Shown: piece after piece, positions 35,887 to 45,526 of the stretch
Layout of the letters: every line of letters starts with the position of its first letter
Position numbering within the stretch: position 1 is the first letter of the stretch
Source of the DNA: Lentzea pudingi
Lineage (GTDB): Bacteria > Actinomycetota > Actinomycetes > Mycobacteriales > Pseudonocardiaceae
Length of the DNA stretch: 64,000 nucleotides
Assembly: GCF_014646255.1 (NCBI RefSeq)
Contig: NZ_BMNC01000002.1
Span: 804,140 to 868,139 of the forward strand
Direction of reading: 5' to 3'
Program-made: the position numbers and the translations under genes
The notes under the pieces: model-generated
What the model saw: only the letters and a program-made list of their open reading frames with translations
What the model was told of the DNA's origin: nothing
The model's database searches: none

Positions 35887-37623
35887 TCAGCCCGGGTAGA
35901 ACACCAGCGCGCCCGCCGGCACCCGGATCCCGCTCGACCGCCACACATCAGTGATGTCCGAAGCCGACCACAACCCGGAAGGGTCGACCACCTGCACCTG
36001 ACGCGCCGCCGCGGCCGCCACCGAGCCCACGGGCACGGTGAGGTTCGACTGGCTGTAGCGGTCCATCTTGTAGCCGTCCGTGTAGACCCTGGTGACAGGC
36101 CACGAAGGCAGTGAGGAGGAAACCACCAGCACGTCCTGCGAGAGCCAGTCGATGGACTGCACGGACGCGCCCAGGGTCGACGGTTGCAGCTGCCGCGGGG
36201 AGCGCAGGGACACGTCCTGGTTGTTGCGCACCACCGAGGCGATGTAGAGCTTGCCGGCGATCACCAGGGCGGCACGGGTGCCGTCGCGTGAAAGGCGCAG
36301 TTCGCTGATCGAGCCGAACGGCAGCAGGTCGGTGATGTTCACGCCCTTGGCGGTCCAGCTGCCGTTGTCGGAGCGGGTCACCCTGGCCACCTGGGTGCCG
36401 TTGGCCGTCGTCCAGACCTCGGTGGCCGGTTCCTTCGGGCCGCTCGAGAGCAGCCAGGTCGGTCTGGTGAGCGTGGTGGCGTTCAGGTCCACCTCGGACA
36501 GGTCCGACTCCAGCTCCCCCACTCGCAGCCGCATCGAGCCGCCTGCGCGGGAGACCACGGCGAGTCTCGAGCCGTCGAGGGACTGGGCTGCCGAGACGAC
36601 GCTGTAGGCGCCGGTGCCCGCGGGGCCCTTGACGGGGGTGCCGTCGGTCAGCGAGCGGACGGAGCCGTCCGCCACGATCATGCCCTGGAGGTTCGCATTC
36701 AGTGCCAGCAACGCCTCGCCCGCGGTCGCGGACACGTCGGACGGCCGGAAGTCGCGCTGGTCCGGCAGGATCTGCTGGCCGTCGACGAGCACTCGCAGGC
36801 GGGACGAGGTGACACCCGAGAGGGACTTCACGACCTGCGCGACGATCTGCTTGCGCTTCTCGGGGGTCAGGTCCTTGCCCACGTTGGTGAGGTTGACCTC
36901 GAGAGCGCCGTCGTCGGATTCGAGGGTGTCCGAGAACTTGTCGGTGTCCGGGCCCAGTGCGCTCACCAGGGTGTCGCGGACGGCGTCGCCGGGGCCCGCG
37001 ATCAGCAGTTCGGTCACGCGCGTCGGGATCGAGGTCGCCGGCGGGATGACGACGTAGCGCGGGTCCGGCACCAGGACGGTGAACTCGGGGTTGTAGAAGT
37101 ACAACGTCACGCGGCGGTACGTGGTGTTGAACAGGTTCTGCGGCATGTAGATGCCGGGAGGCGGTTCGGAGATCCGCCACTGGTTCTCGTTGTTGCGCTC
37201 GACCTTCACCGGCCTCTGGAAGTCGCCGAGCTGCGGGACGAACGCGTTGTCGCTGCCGAGCCTGCCGACGTACTTGCCTTGCAGCAGCACGGTCTGCGTC
37301 TTGTCCTGCGGTGCCTGCGAGGTCGGCACGGTCGAGAAGCCGGACTCGATGATCGTGGGGTTCTTGGTGTCCCACTTGCGGCTGGCGTCCTCCGTCATGA
37401 ACGCGCGGGCGGCCGCGTAGTTGTTGTCCGGGTTCGAGGTCGCGTCGATGAAGTCGCGCACGAGCATGAACGGGTCGATGTTCTCGCGCGGTTCCGGTGC
37501 GGTGAGGGTGCTGGACGCCTTGTTGTCCTTCGACCCGATCGGTTTCGGCTGGGTGTTCGTCGGGATCGCGGCGCACCCGGCCAGGGTGACGAGCACGAGC
37601 ACCAGCAACGCCAGCCGCTTCAC
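35887..37623 (-). CDS. lpqB: LpqB, lipoprotein partner of the MtrAB system
   Basis: A 578-residue cell-envelope lipoprotein that modulates the MtrB kinase. Signal VKRLALLVLVLVTLAGC has lipobox LAGC; a GerMN domain spans about residues 180-310 (VTLYFYNPEFTVLVPDPRYV) and the C-terminal half is a beta-propeller-like LpqB domain (DGSRLAVVSR, LRLSRDGTRAALV). The GTG overlaps the mtrB stop by four bases, with GGAGGAGG upstream. mtrA-mtrB-lpqB order is universal in actinobacteria. Confidence 0.97.
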   Translation of the reverse strand: MKRLALLVLVLVTLAGCAAIPTNTQPKPIGSKDNKASSTLTAPEPRENIDPFMLVRDFIDATSNPDNNYAAARAFMTEDASRKWDTKNPTIIESGFSTVPTSQAPQDKTQTVLLQGKYVGRLGSDNAFVPQLGDFQRPVKVERNNENQWRISEPPPGIYMPQNLFNTTYRRVTLYFYNPEFTVLVPDPRYVVIPPATSIPTRVTELLIAGPGDAVRDTLVSALGPDTDKFSDTLESDDGALEVNLTNVGKDLTPEKRKQIVAQVVKSLSGVTSSRLRVLVDGQQILPDQRDFRPSDVSATAGEALLALNANLQGMIVADGSVRSLTDGTPVKGPAGTGAYSVVSAAQSLDGSRLAVVSRAGGSMRLRVGELESDLSEVDLNATTLTRPTWLLSSGPKEPATEVWTTANGTQVARVTRSDNGSWTAKGVNITDLLPFGSISELRLSRDGTRAALVIAGKLYIASVVRNNQDVSLRSPRQLQPSTLGASVQSIDWLSQDVLVVSSSLPSWPVTRVYTDGYKMDRYSQSNLTVPVGSVAAAAARQVQVVDPSGLWSASDITDVWRSSGIRVPAGALVFYPG

Positions 37624-39398
37624 CGCACCTCCTCCGAAACCTCGTCCAACTTCGACCTCGACACCGGCTCCGACACCGCGGGAGTCCCGTCGACGGGCTC
37701 CGCGGGCTGCCAGGTGATCTCCTCCGGCCGCAGCTCGATCTCGCCGGGTTCCTCCTCGACGATCGGCTCCTCGACCACGGCCACGGGTTCGAGCTCGATC
37801 GCGGGCGCCAGCGGCAACGGGCTCTCGCGCAGCTCCTCGCCGTGCCTGCGCGGCAACGTCAGGCGGAACACGGCACCGTGGCCGGGCTCGCCCCACGCCT
37901 CCAGCCAGCCGCCGTGCAACCGGGCGTCCTCCAGCGAGATGGAGAGACCGAGGCCGGTGCCGCCGGTGCGGCGGTTGCGCGACGGGTCGGCGCGCCAGAA
38001 GCGGCTGAACACCAGTTCGGCCTCGCCCTGGCGCAGCCCGACGCCGTGGTCCCGCACGGTGATCGCGACGGCGTCGTCGTTGCCGCGCATGGTGAGTTCG
38101 ACCGGCTGGCCCTCGCCGTGGTCGATGGCGTTCGCGAGCAGGTTGCGCAGAATCCGTTCCACGCGGCGGGAATCGAGTTCGGCGACGAGCTCGGAGTCGG
38201 GCAGGTCCAGCACCACCGGGGAGTTCGCGCTCGTCGAGATCGCGCGCACCGAGTCGTGCGCCCGGCGGGCCAGCACGCGGATGTCGACCTGGTCCGCGGT
38301 CAACTCCTCGACACCGGCGTCCAGCCGCGAGATCTCCAGCAGGTCGCCCAGCAGCGACTCGAACCTGTCGAGCTCGTCCACCAGCAGCTCGGTGGACCGG
38401 GCGAGTCCGGCGGGGAACTGCTCACGCGAGGCGTGCAGGACGTCCGCGGCCATGCGCACCGTCGTCAACGGGGTGCGCAGCTCGTGCGAGACGTCGGAGG
38501 TGAACCGGCGTTGCAGCTGGCCGAACTCCTCCAGCTGCTTGAACTGCGCCTGGATCGACTCGGCCATCTCGTTGAACGACTCGGCCAGGCGCGCCACGTC
38601 GTCCTCGCCGACGACGTGCATGCGTTCGTGCAGGGTGCCGTCCGCGAACCGCTCCGCGACCTCGGCGGCCTGCCGCACCGGGCGCACCACCTGGCGCGTC
38701 ACCAGGTTCGCGATGAGCGCCAGCAGGACCAGGAGCACGACGCCGCCGACGGCCAGGGTCGACTGCACGACCTCGGCCGTGCGCTGCTCGGCGGTCAGCG
38801 GGAAGATCAGGTACAGCTGCATCGAGCGCGCGGACGTGCTGATCGGCAGCCCCACGACGAACAACGTGGTCTGCGCGCCGTCGCGCTGCACGGTGTGGAT
38901 CTGGGTGCCGGAACCGCCGTCCTCGACCATCTCGCGCAGGCCGCGCGGCACGTCGTCGAGCTTGCCGACGGACGGCACCCGCCCGACACCGGCCGAGCTC
39001 TGCCCGTCGGCCAGCACCGGCTCGAACGCGCCGGCGCCCGCCGTCGTGGCGTCCGTCCCGGTGCCACCGACGGCGAGCTTGTTGATCGCGCTGGTGAACC
39101 GCGTCTGCACGCTGTCCGGGCCGGGGTTCAGGCCGACCAGGTCGGACTGGATCAGGTTGCGCGAGGCCAGCGCCTGCCGCACCGCGGCCTCGTCCTTGGT
39201 GCTCAGCAGCTGGTTGGTGATCTGCATCTGCAGGACCATGCCCAGCACGAACACCACGGCCGACGAGAGCGCGAGCGTGGACACGACGACGCGCAGCTGC
39301 AGCGAACGACGCCAGAGGTCACCAAACGCGGCCCATCGCTTACGCGCTTCCTCCACGAGGAACTGCGCCTTCGCGATGGCCGGCCGTACGAACTTCAT
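37620..39398 (-). CDS. mtrB: Sensor histidine kinase MtrB
   Basis: Membrane kinase of the essential MtrAB system controlling cell-wall turnover and division. The 592 residues have TM1 (LQLRVVVSTLALSSAVVFVLG region, about 35-58), an extracytoplasmic loop, TM2 (about 205-228), HAMP, HisKA with DVSHELRTPLTTVRM and HATPase with NLLANAIDHGEG and GGTGLGLSI. A Glu/Pro-rich tail of about 70 residues follows. ATG 39398, with AGGTGG just upstream and 10 bases after mtrA, is preferred; GTG 39437 overlapping mtrA is possible. Confidence 0.97.
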   Translation of the reverse strand: MKFVRPAIAKAQFLVEEARKRWAAFGDLWRRSLQLRVVVSTLALSSAVVFVLGMVLQMQITNQLLSTKDEAAVRQALASRNLIQSDLVGLNPGPDSVQTRFTSAINKLAVGGTGTDATTAGAGAFEPVLADGQSSAGVGRVPSVGKLDDVPRGLREMVEDGGSGTQIHTVQRDGAQTTLFVVGLPISTSARSMQLYLIFPLTAEQRTAEVVQSTLAVGGVVLLVLLALIANLVTRQVVRPVRQAAEVAERFADGTLHERMHVVGEDDVARLAESFNEMAESIQAQFKQLEEFGQLQRRFTSDVSHELRTPLTTVRMAADVLHASREQFPAGLARSTELLVDELDRFESLLGDLLEISRLDAGVEELTADQVDIRVLARRAHDSVRAISTSANSPVVLDLPDSELVAELDSRRVERILRNLLANAIDHGEGQPVELTMRGNDDAVAITVRDHGVGLRQGEAELVFSRFWRADPSRNRRTGGTGLGLSISLEDARLHGGWLEAWGEPGHGAVFRLTLPRRHGEELRESPLPLAPAIELEPVAVVEEPIVEEEPGEIELRPEEITWQPAEPVDGTPAVSEPVSRSKLDEVSEEVR

Positions 39399-39408
39399 AT
39401 GCCACCTG

Positions 39409-40095
39409 TCACGGAGGGCCGGCCTTGTACCCGACACCGCGGACAGTCAACACCACCTCGGGGTGTTCCGGGTCCCGTTCGACCTTGGAGCGCAGCCGCT
39501 GCACGTGGACGTTCACCAGGCGCGTGTCGGCGGCGTGGCGGTAACCCCACACCTGCTCGAGCAGCACCTCGCGGGTGAACACCTGGCGCGGCTTGCGGGC
39601 CAGCGCGACGAGGAGGTCGAACTCCAGCGGCGTGAGCTGGATCGGCCTGCCCTCGCGCAGCACCTCGTGGCCGGGAACGTCGATCGTCAGGTCGCCGATC
39701 TGCAGCACCTCGGACGGCTCGGCCTCGGTGCGCCGCAGGCGCGCCCGGATGCGAGCGACGAGCTCCTTGGGCTTGAACGGCTTGACGACGTAGTCGTCCG
39801 CGCCGGACTCGAGGCCCAGCACCACGTCGACCGTGTCGCTCTTCGCGGTGAGCATCACGATCGGCACGCCCGACTCGGACCTGATCGCCTTGCAGACGTC
39901 GATGCCGTTCATCCCCGGCAACATCAGGTCGAGCAGCACGAGGTCGGGCTTGAGCTCGCGCAACGCGGGCAGGGCACGGGCACCGTCGGCGACCACCGCG
40001 GTGTCGAAGCCCTCCCCGCGCAACACGATCGTCAGCATCTCCGCCAGGGCGGGGTCGTCATCGACGACGAGCACGCGTGCCTTCATACCCAACAT
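39409..40095 (-). CDS. mtrA: Response regulator MtrA
   Basis: A 228-residue OmpR-class response regulator. Receiver: VVDDDPALAEML, phospho-Asp in VLLDLMLPGMNG (residue 56) and MLTAKSD; winged-helix DNA-binding domain: LTPLEFDLLVALARKPRQVF, WGYRHAADTRLVNVHVQRLR. Length equals M. tuberculosis MtrA when ATG 40095 (MLGMKAR) is used, which aligns with its MDTMRQR. First gene of mtrA-mtrB-lpqB. No Shine-Dalgarno sequence at either ATG. Confidence 0.97.
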   Translation of the reverse strand: MLGMKARVLVVDDDPALAEMLTIVLRGEGFDTAVVADGARALPALRELKPDLVLLDLMLPGMNGIDVCKAIRSESGVPIVMLTAKSDTVDVVLGLESGADDYVVKPFKPKELVARIRARLRRTEAEPSEVLQIGDLTIDVPGHEVLREGRPIQLTPLEFDLLVALARKPRQVFTREVLLEQVWGYRHAADTRLVNVHVQRLRSKVERDPEHPEVVLTVRGVGYKAGPP

Positions 40096-40271
40096 CGTTG
40101 CACTGCCGGTCGCGCGTTCGCGCACCGCCCACGCTCCGTTGCTGCTGGTGGCGATGTGCGCTCGTTCGGTAACCGGCCGGAACTGTCGTTCCACGTACCC
40201 CACCCCGCCCCGTTTGACCTGCTCGTCGCGGGAGTATCCGCGCGAGGATCACCTTTCGTTACCGGCTGTTG

Positions 40272-41102
40272 TCAGGCCGTGCGAACGGCCGAGGCCAGCC
40301 AGATGCGCGCGTCACCTACTTTCCGCGGGTCGGTGATCGCCGGGACCGCCCGGTCGTGCCGCGCGGCCAGGTCGACCTGATGGGTCACGCGGGCGTCCCA
40401 GCCGTAGCCGGCGAGCCACTCGACCGGGTCCTCCACGTCGGACTGCCAGCGGGCGTCGAGCGCGTCGAACCGCTGGTGCACGGGCTTCATCTGCGGCAGC
40501 TCGCGGAAGGCGCGGTTGACGTGTTCGAGCGCGAGCGTGCTGCCGGCGGCGGACAGCGCGCTCACCCAGTAGAGGACCTGCTCGCCCGCGTCCGGCGGCA
40601 GGAACATGAAGAGGCCCTCCAGCAACCACGCCGTGGGCCTCTTCGGGTCGAAACCGGCGCGTATCAGCGCCGTCGGCCAGTCGTCGCGCAGATCGCTCGG
40701 GACGACGACGCGTTCACACGTGGGGTGCGCGTGCTGGTCGCGCAGGGCGTCTTCCTTGAACTCCAGCAACTCGGGTAAGTCGAGTTCGAAGAGCTTCGTG
40801 CCCGGCGGCCACCGGAGCCGGAACGCTCTTGTGTCGAGGCCCGCCGCCATGATCACGACCTGGGGTTGCGGCGTGGCGAGGAGCTCGTCGTCGAAGTAGC
40901 GGGTGCGCAGGACGAAGTGATCACCCGCGAGGGTGCGGACGCCGTTCAGATCGCTCGCGGAGCCGGCGGCCTCCACGAGTCCTGCGGCGAGCGGGTCGTC
41001 GAAGAGGCGGCGGAGATGGCCTTGCTCGTTGGCGCGGGCGGCAGCGATCAGCACCGCCGTACGGGCGACACCGACCGGGGGGCGCTGCAGGACACGCTTC
41101 AA
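40272..41102 (-). CDS. Class I SAM-dependent methyltransferase, leucine-carboxyl-methyltransferase-like
   Basis: A 276-residue protein of the actinobacterial Ppm1/LCM-like family (often called SAM-dependent methyltransferase TIGR00027). VGVARTAVLIAAARA, RTRYFDDELL, QVVIMAAGLDTRAFRLRWP and WLLEGLFMFLPP are the family blocks. Polyketide or small-acid O-methylation is a typical suggestion; the substrate is unknown. TTG 41102 with AGGGGA upstream is the likely start, since no ATG or GTG precedes the conserved region. It is inserted between tmk and mtrA, which are adjacent in M. tuberculosis. Confidence 0.85.
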   Translation of the reverse strand: MKRVLQRPPVGVARTAVLIAAARANEQGHLRRLFDDPLAAGLVEAAGSASDLNGVRTLAGDHFVLRTRYFDDELLATPQPQVVIMAAGLDTRAFRLRWPPGTKLFELDLPELLEFKEDALRDQHAHPTCERVVVPSDLRDDWPTALIRAGFDPKRPTAWLLEGLFMFLPPDAGEQVLYWVSALSAAGSTLALEHVNRAFRELPQMKPVHQRFDALDARWQSDVEDPVEWLAGYGWDARVTHQVDLAARHDRAVPAITDPRKVGDARIWLASAVRTA

Positions 41103-41178
41103 ATCGCGATCCCCTATTCACTCACAGTGACAAACCGGACACTCGATCGTGTCAATCGGTACGCACGTGAGCGACCAC

Positions 41179-41823
41179 TCAAGGAGTGAAGAGCGGTTCC
41201 AGAAGCGAATGAAAGTTCACGTTTGACCGCCCGTCCACCACTTGCCACGGCGCGAGCCAGCCGATCTTCGCCAATCCGTCGTAAACCACACCGCATCTGG
41301 CCTGCAGCGAGCCATCGGATTCATAAATGTCCCGGGCACGGGACTCATCGCTCTGCTCCCGCCTGGCCGCCCGCTCCGCCGCGACCTCGACGGGCACGCG
41401 CAGCAGCAGGTGGAGATCGGGGACGGGCAGCCCGAAGCGTTCGACCTCCAGCTCGTGCACCCACCGCACGAACTCGCCGTGCTCGTCCTGGTGCAGCCGC
41501 GCGGCGCTGTACGCGGCACTCGACGCGACGTACCGGTCGAGCAGGACCACGTCGTGCTCTTCGAGGTCCTTGCGGATCTCGTCGGCCGCGCCGCGCCGGT
41601 CGAGCGCGTAGAGGACGGCCATCCCGTAGACCGAGTCGCTGAGGTCGCCGAGCCTGCCGTACAGGCCGTCGCGGACCAGGTCAGCGTGCACGCTGATGCC
41701 GTAGCGCGGGAACGCGTGACTGGCCACGGTCCTGCCCTGGGAGGCCAACGCCTCGGTCAGGCCGTTGGCGAGAGTGCGCTTGCCGGCCCCGTCCAGACCT
41801 TCGATCACTACGAGCTTTCCCAC
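41179..41823 (-). CDS. tmk: Thymidylate kinase
   Basis: Phosphorylates dTMP to dTDP. The 214 residues show the P-loop EGLDGAGKRTLANGL, with Arg where many bacteria have Ser, exactly as in M. tuberculosis Tmk; then FPRYGISVHADLVRDGLYG, LDRYVASSAAYSAARLHQ and a lid region RREQSDESRARDIYE. Located beside mtrAB as in M. tuberculosis (Rv3247c). The start is ATG 41823. Confidence 0.95.
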   Translation of the reverse strand: MGKLVVIEGLDGAGKRTLANGLTEALASQGRTVASHAFPRYGISVHADLVRDGLYGRLGDLSDSVYGMAVLYALDRRGAADEIRKDLEEHDVVLLDRYVASSAAYSAARLHQDEHGEFVRWVHELEVERFGLPVPDLHLLLRVPVEVAAERAARREQSDESRARDIYESDGSLQARCGVVYDGLAKIGWLAPWQVVDGRSNVNFHSLLEPLFTP

Positions 41824-41977
41824 GCGAAAACCCTAACGGGAGCCCCGACGGGACCGGGTCCGGCCACTCACACGGCGGCAGGACGTCCCCCACACGGGCG
41901 AAATCCGATCTTTCGATCACCAGAACGAGTGACTACGGTGAACAGTCACACGGCGCGTGTGAAGGGTAGGTGCCGCG

Positions 41978-42946
41978 GTGGCCGCGGATTCCGGGCACGC
42001 CGGGTCGGTCGACGAACCGATCGGGCTCCCGACCGGGGGTCTGCCGACCCCTCTCGCCGAGACGCTGCGCTACGGGCCGTTCCACCGCGCATTGCGCGAG
42101 GCGATCGCCCACCGGGGCCTCTCGCTCGCACGGCTGCGCGCACATCTCGAGCAACTGGGTGTCCAAGTGGGCCAGTCGACGCTCTCGTACTGGCAACGAG
42201 GTCTGCGCCATCCCGAGGTGCCGCGCGCCATCAGCACGGTGCGCGCGCTGGAGACCGTGCTGCGCCTACCGCCGTCGTCCTTGTTGGACCTCATCGGCCC
42301 GCGCAACGCGAACAGCTACGCGCCCCGCCCGGTCGCGACGTGGCCGGAGCAGGCGCCGCTGCTCGCGACGTTCGACTCCGTACCAGAGGCCGCGCGGGGC
42401 AACGCCGACCTCGAAGTGCTCTCGGTGCACGACACCGTCCAGTTGGGCATGCACCGCGAGCAACGCTCCATCACCACACGTCTCGTCGTGCGCGCGACAC
42501 GGCAGGGGCCGGACCGGTACCTGGCGACGCACCACGGCGACGACGGCTCGTTGATCGAGAACGCGATGGTGAGAGCCGGCGAAGGCTGCCGGCAGGGGCG
42601 GCTGCGCCGGGAAAGCGCTTCCCGCAACCTCGCCGTGGAGATGCTGTTCGACCGGCGGCTCGCGGCGGGCGAGGAGCACGTCTTCAGCTTCACGATCGTC
42701 GACGACACCGGCAACGCGACGCCCGGCCACCACCGGACGTTCCGCGACACCTGCGGCTCGTACCTCGTGCAGCTCTCGTTCCACCGGCGGGCGATGCCCG
42801 CGCGCTGCATGAAGCAGTTCCTGGCCTCGGCCGACGCGACGCCGGTCGACGTCGACGAGCTGGTGTGCGGCCTCGGCGGCGTCGTCAGCGCTTACTTCGG
42901 TGACGTCGGGCCAGGCATCGCGGGCATCGCCGTCGAGTGGAACTAA
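41978..42946 (+). CDS. Helix-turn-helix (XRE-type) regulator with unknown C-terminal domain
   Basis: A 322-residue protein. An N-terminal HTH (about residues 35-95) is seen as FHRALREAIAHRGLSLARLRAHLEQLG and QSTLSYWQRGLRHPE, split by the turn; the remaining 220 residues form a beta-rich domain with a single conserved-looking block EEHVFSFTIVDDTGN. Such regulators are common in Pseudonocardiales; ligand and targets are unknown. GTG 41978 follows GGTAGGTG. A hairpin follows the gene. Confidence 0.75.
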   Translation: MAADSGHAGSVDEPIGLPTGGLPTPLAETLRYGPFHRALREAIAHRGLSLARLRAHLEQLGVQVGQSTLSYWQRGLRHPEVPRAISTVRALETVLRLPPSSLLDLIGPRNANSYAPRPVATWPEQAPLLATFDSVPEAARGNADLEVLSVHDTVQLGMHREQRSITTRLVVRATRQGPDRYLATHHGDDGSLIENAMVRAGEGCRQGRLRRESASRNLAVEMLFDRRLAAGEEHVFSFTIVDDTGNATPGHHRTFRDTCGSYLVQLSFHRRAMPARCMKQFLASADATPVDVDELVCGLGGVVSAYFGDVGPGIAGIAVEWN

Positions 42947-42963
42947 AGCTGGGCGAGGAAGGC

Positions 42964-43027
42964 GAGAGGGCTAAAGACCGGCGCTCCGAAGAGCATTCCG
43001 GTTCCGGAGTTAGAAGGAAGCCCTCTC
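42964..43027. terminator. Bidirectional hairpin between convergent genes
   Basis: GAGAGGGCT (42964-42972) pairs with AGCCCTCTC (43019-43027), enclosing CTCCG/CGGAG and CCGGTTCCGG elements. It lies between the HTH gene and the TerD-associated gene and can serve both. Confidence 0.65.
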
Positions 43028-43063
43028 ATGGCCTCGCGATTCCCACGTTAGCAGCGAAGCGGG

Positions 43064-45109
43064 TCAGTCCGACAGCAGTTTCCCGAGTTCCGCCACGGTG
43101 GTCACGGATCCGCTCTCGTCCCGCGCCAGCGCGATGCGGATCGCCGGAGCATCCTTTGTGGACTCCTTGCGCGCGAACAGGTCCCGCACCCTCGTCACGG
43201 TGAAGTACTTGCGCCGCAACGCCGCTGCGGCGATCAGCTTGACGATGTCACGGTTCTCCTCGACGCGGTTGCCCCACGCCGAACCGCGCAGGTACAGGTG
43301 CAGCCAGGTGCCGAACCAGGTGTCACCCTCCCGTTCGAACATGATCGGGAGCGCGACCTTTCCCTTGCCGCGCATGGAAGAGCGCGCTCGGACCGTGCTC
43401 GGCTCGAACGGCTTGCCCATCTGGTCGAGGTCACGGCTCATGAACCCGAACATCGACTCGGCGACCTCGTCGAACCCCTCGCCCGAGTACACGTTCACCT
43501 GCGGTACCACGTACCTGGCGTTCACCGCGTCCCGGTGCACGTCGATGAACTCCGTCGCGCCGTCCGAGGCATCGGTCACGTCGCCTGAGTAAAAGGCGCC
43601 GTCCTGCTGGAGCCGCGTCCACGACACGTGCCCCTGAAACTGGAAGTTCTCGTCCAGCAGCACTGCGGACAGGTCGTAGTCGGTCCGCTTCACGTGCTGG
43701 CGCCAGTGCACGAAGAACCGCAGCACGTCGCCGTCGAACCAGAGCTTCGACCCGCGCGGCAGCACGCCGAAGCCTTCCTCGGTCCCGGAAACCGGCACCA
43801 CCACGTCGAGCACCTCGTCGTCCACGACCAGCTCCGAGTACTCCGGCAGCCTGCGGACCAGCTCGTTCTCGACCACCTCGACGATCGCCGCGACCTGCGC
43901 GGGGTCGAGCGGCGCGCGTTCGTCGTCGGCGATCCACACCCTGCGGGCACGGGTCGCGAAGACGCGCGCGGTGTCCGGCGTCGTGCGGTTGGAGAGGTGC
44001 TCCAGCACCGAGATGAGGACGCGACTCGACACCTCGGGCACAGCCGTCTCGACGAGCGCGGCGAGGTTCGGCGCGCCGTTGCGCAGGAGCCTGTCGACCT
44101 GCCGCAACAACATGCCAGGAGCCTTCGACAGGATCTCGGCCGCACGCTCGACGTCGTTGTTCACGAACGCCATCTCGACCTGCCCGGCGAACGACCGCGC
44201 GACCTTCTCCCGGCGCGCCACCGCGAACACGTCCTGCGCCCGTTCGAACGGGTGCTCGTGCGGGTGCAACCGCTCACCGAGCCGCTTCCACGCCTCGCGG
44301 TGCTGACCGATGTCACCGAGCTTGCTCTCCGCGACCTCGTTCAACGCCCCCAGCAACGCCCGGCGCTCAGGCCGGCGGAACGACCGGAAGCGCGTCGGCT
44401 CCTCGAGCGTGACGTCTCCCCCGGACGCCTCCGCCGCGAGGCGCAGCACGTCGGTGACGGTGTCGATGTCCTTGAGCGGCCGTTGCGCGACGAGCCGCGC
44501 GGCGTTGAGGATCGCGCGGTTCTCCCGCACGGGCACGTCGAACGCGCCGTCGTCACCGAGCACGGCCAGCTCACCGAGCAACATCCTGTCGTTCTCCGCC
44601 AACGGGATCGGGCTCGTGGCGAGCTCCTCGAACAGCCGCTGAACCTCTTCTTCCAGCGTGCCACCGAGGTGCACGACCGTGACACGGTCCTTCAACGACG
44701 GGATCAGCTCGTCGTGCGCGCGCAGCATCTCCTCGTACGAGTGCTGGACGCGGCCGTACTTGGGCAGGTCGAGGAGATTGTTCGTGGGCTCGAGGCCCTG
44801 CTCCAACGCGTCCCGCACGCACTCCCACCAGAACGTGAGGGTGTCCGGCACGTTGTGCGGGAACTCCTTGAAGTACGGGTTGTGCTGCCCGCGCGCGCCG
44901 ATCAGCTCCTTGACCGCCCGCACGACCTCCGCGGCGAACTCCTCGGCATCGGCGAGCGCGCCCACGTGTTCCAGCAGGTCACGGCCGGCCTTGAAGCCAG
45001 ACCGGATGAGCGCGGCGTCCAACTGCCTCGCCACGGCGGCACCGTCGCCCGGCGCACCGTCCGAAGTGGGCACGCGCAGGGTCTTCTTGATGATGGTCGT
45101 CCGCACCAC
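43064..45109 (-). CDS. TerD-associated protein of the SCO0854/MXAN_6230 type, without RING finger
   Basis: A 681-residue soluble protein. The C-terminal 330 residues follow the pattern of SCO0854/MXAN_6230 proteins: RVFATRARRVWIADDERAPLDP, LRFFVHWRQHVKRTDYDLSAVLLDE, DGATEFIDVHRDAVNARYVVPQVNVYSGEGFDEV, FMSRDLDQMGKPFEPSTVRARSSMRGKGKVALP (given here in parts, each a known block), a TerD-like module. The N-terminal half (PYFKEFPHNVPDTLTFWW) matches the same family, but the cysteine-rich RING finger that normally follows is replaced by Cys-poor sequence. TerD proteins act in metal and phage stress systems; the role here is unknown. Second gene after the CxC protein gene, 18 bases away. Confidence 0.72.
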   Translation of the reverse strand: MVRTTIIKKTLRVPTSDGAPGDGAAVARQLDAALIRSGFKAGRDLLEHVGALADAEEFAAEVVRAVKELIGARGQHNPYFKEFPHNVPDTLTFWWECVRDALEQGLEPTNNLLDLPKYGRVQHSYEEMLRAHDELIPSLKDRVTVVHLGGTLEEEVQRLFEELATSPIPLAENDRMLLGELAVLGDDGAFDVPVRENRAILNAARLVAQRPLKDIDTVTDVLRLAAEASGGDVTLEEPTRFRSFRRPERRALLGALNEVAESKLGDIGQHREAWKRLGERLHPHEHPFERAQDVFAVARREKVARSFAGQVEMAFVNNDVERAAEILSKAPGMLLRQVDRLLRNGAPNLAALVETAVPEVSSRVLISVLEHLSNRTTPDTARVFATRARRVWIADDERAPLDPAQVAAIVEVVENELVRRLPEYSELVVDDEVLDVVVPVSGTEEGFGVLPRGSKLWFDGDVLRFFVHWRQHVKRTDYDLSAVLLDENFQFQGHVSWTRLQQDGAFYSGDVTDASDGATEFIDVHRDAVNARYVVPQVNVYSGEGFDEVAESMFGFMSRDLDQMGKPFEPSTVRARSSMRGKGKVALPIMFEREGDTWFGTWLHLYLRGSAWGNRVEENRDIVKLIAAAALRRKYFTVTRVRDLFARKESTKDAPAIRIALARDESGSVTTVAELGKLLSD

Positions 45110-45127
45110 GCCAGTAAAACCCGCACG

Positions 45128-45526
45128 TCAACCGAGTTCCAGCAACACTTCGTCGTACTGCGCACGCCCGAACACGAACGGCCCGACCCCGGGGTACTCG
45201 CGCCCGCCGCGATGCGGCCGCCGGAACCCGCTCCAGACGATCGTGTCGCCGTCAGCGGTGATGTCCGCGACCAACGGCCCGCACGCCGCGATGCCGCAGT
45301 CGCAGCCGAGCACCAGCCGTGCCTTGCCGGGTTGGAACGGCTTGGCTTCGAGGTCTTCCTGGCGCACACCGCTGAAGGCTTCGAACCAGTCGGTGAGCGG
45401 GGTGCCGTCGACGAGCGGCACGAACACGTCCTCGTACACGCCCTCGTGGGGCACCCTGGCCATTCCGAGTTCCACCCGTTTGGGCACGATGTTGTTTTCC
45501 CTCCATCGCCTAACGTCAATTTTCAT
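45128..45526 (-). CDS. Hypothetical protein with LGCDCGIAACGPL cysteine motif
   Basis: A 132-residue acidic protein whose central RLVLGCDCGIAACGPLVADI contains Cys-x-Cys-x4-Cys, a probable metal or redox site recurring in small actinobacterial hypothetical proteins. The rest is beta-rich with Trp residues (VWSGFRRPHR). It precedes the TerD-associated gene by 18 bases, so the two are an operon. Its ATG (45526-45524) overlaps the ATG of the divergent regulator by two bases. No family name can be given. Confidence 0.7.
   Translation of the reverse strand: MKIDVRRWRENNIVPKRVELGMARVPHEGVYEDVFVPLVDGTPLTDWFEAFSGVRQEDLEAKPFQPGKARLVLGCDCGIAACGPLVADITADGDTIVWSGFRRPHRGGREYPGVGPFVFGRAQYDEVLLELG
45511..45516 (+). 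promoter_or_regulatory. -10 hexamer TAACGT of the divergent HTH regulator
   Basis: TAACGT fits TANNNT and lies eight bases before the ATG at 45525, without a Shine-Dalgarno sequence. It is located inside the first codons of the opposing operon. Confidence 0.5.

Noticed and set aside
35687..35899. 70-codon open frame after comF
   Set aside because: Built from degenerate repeats and overlaps the end of lpqB.
37279..40380. 1033-codon plus-strand open frame across mtrA-mtrB-lpqB
   Set aside because: Antisense shadow of mtrB and mtrA, which have complete recognisable domains.
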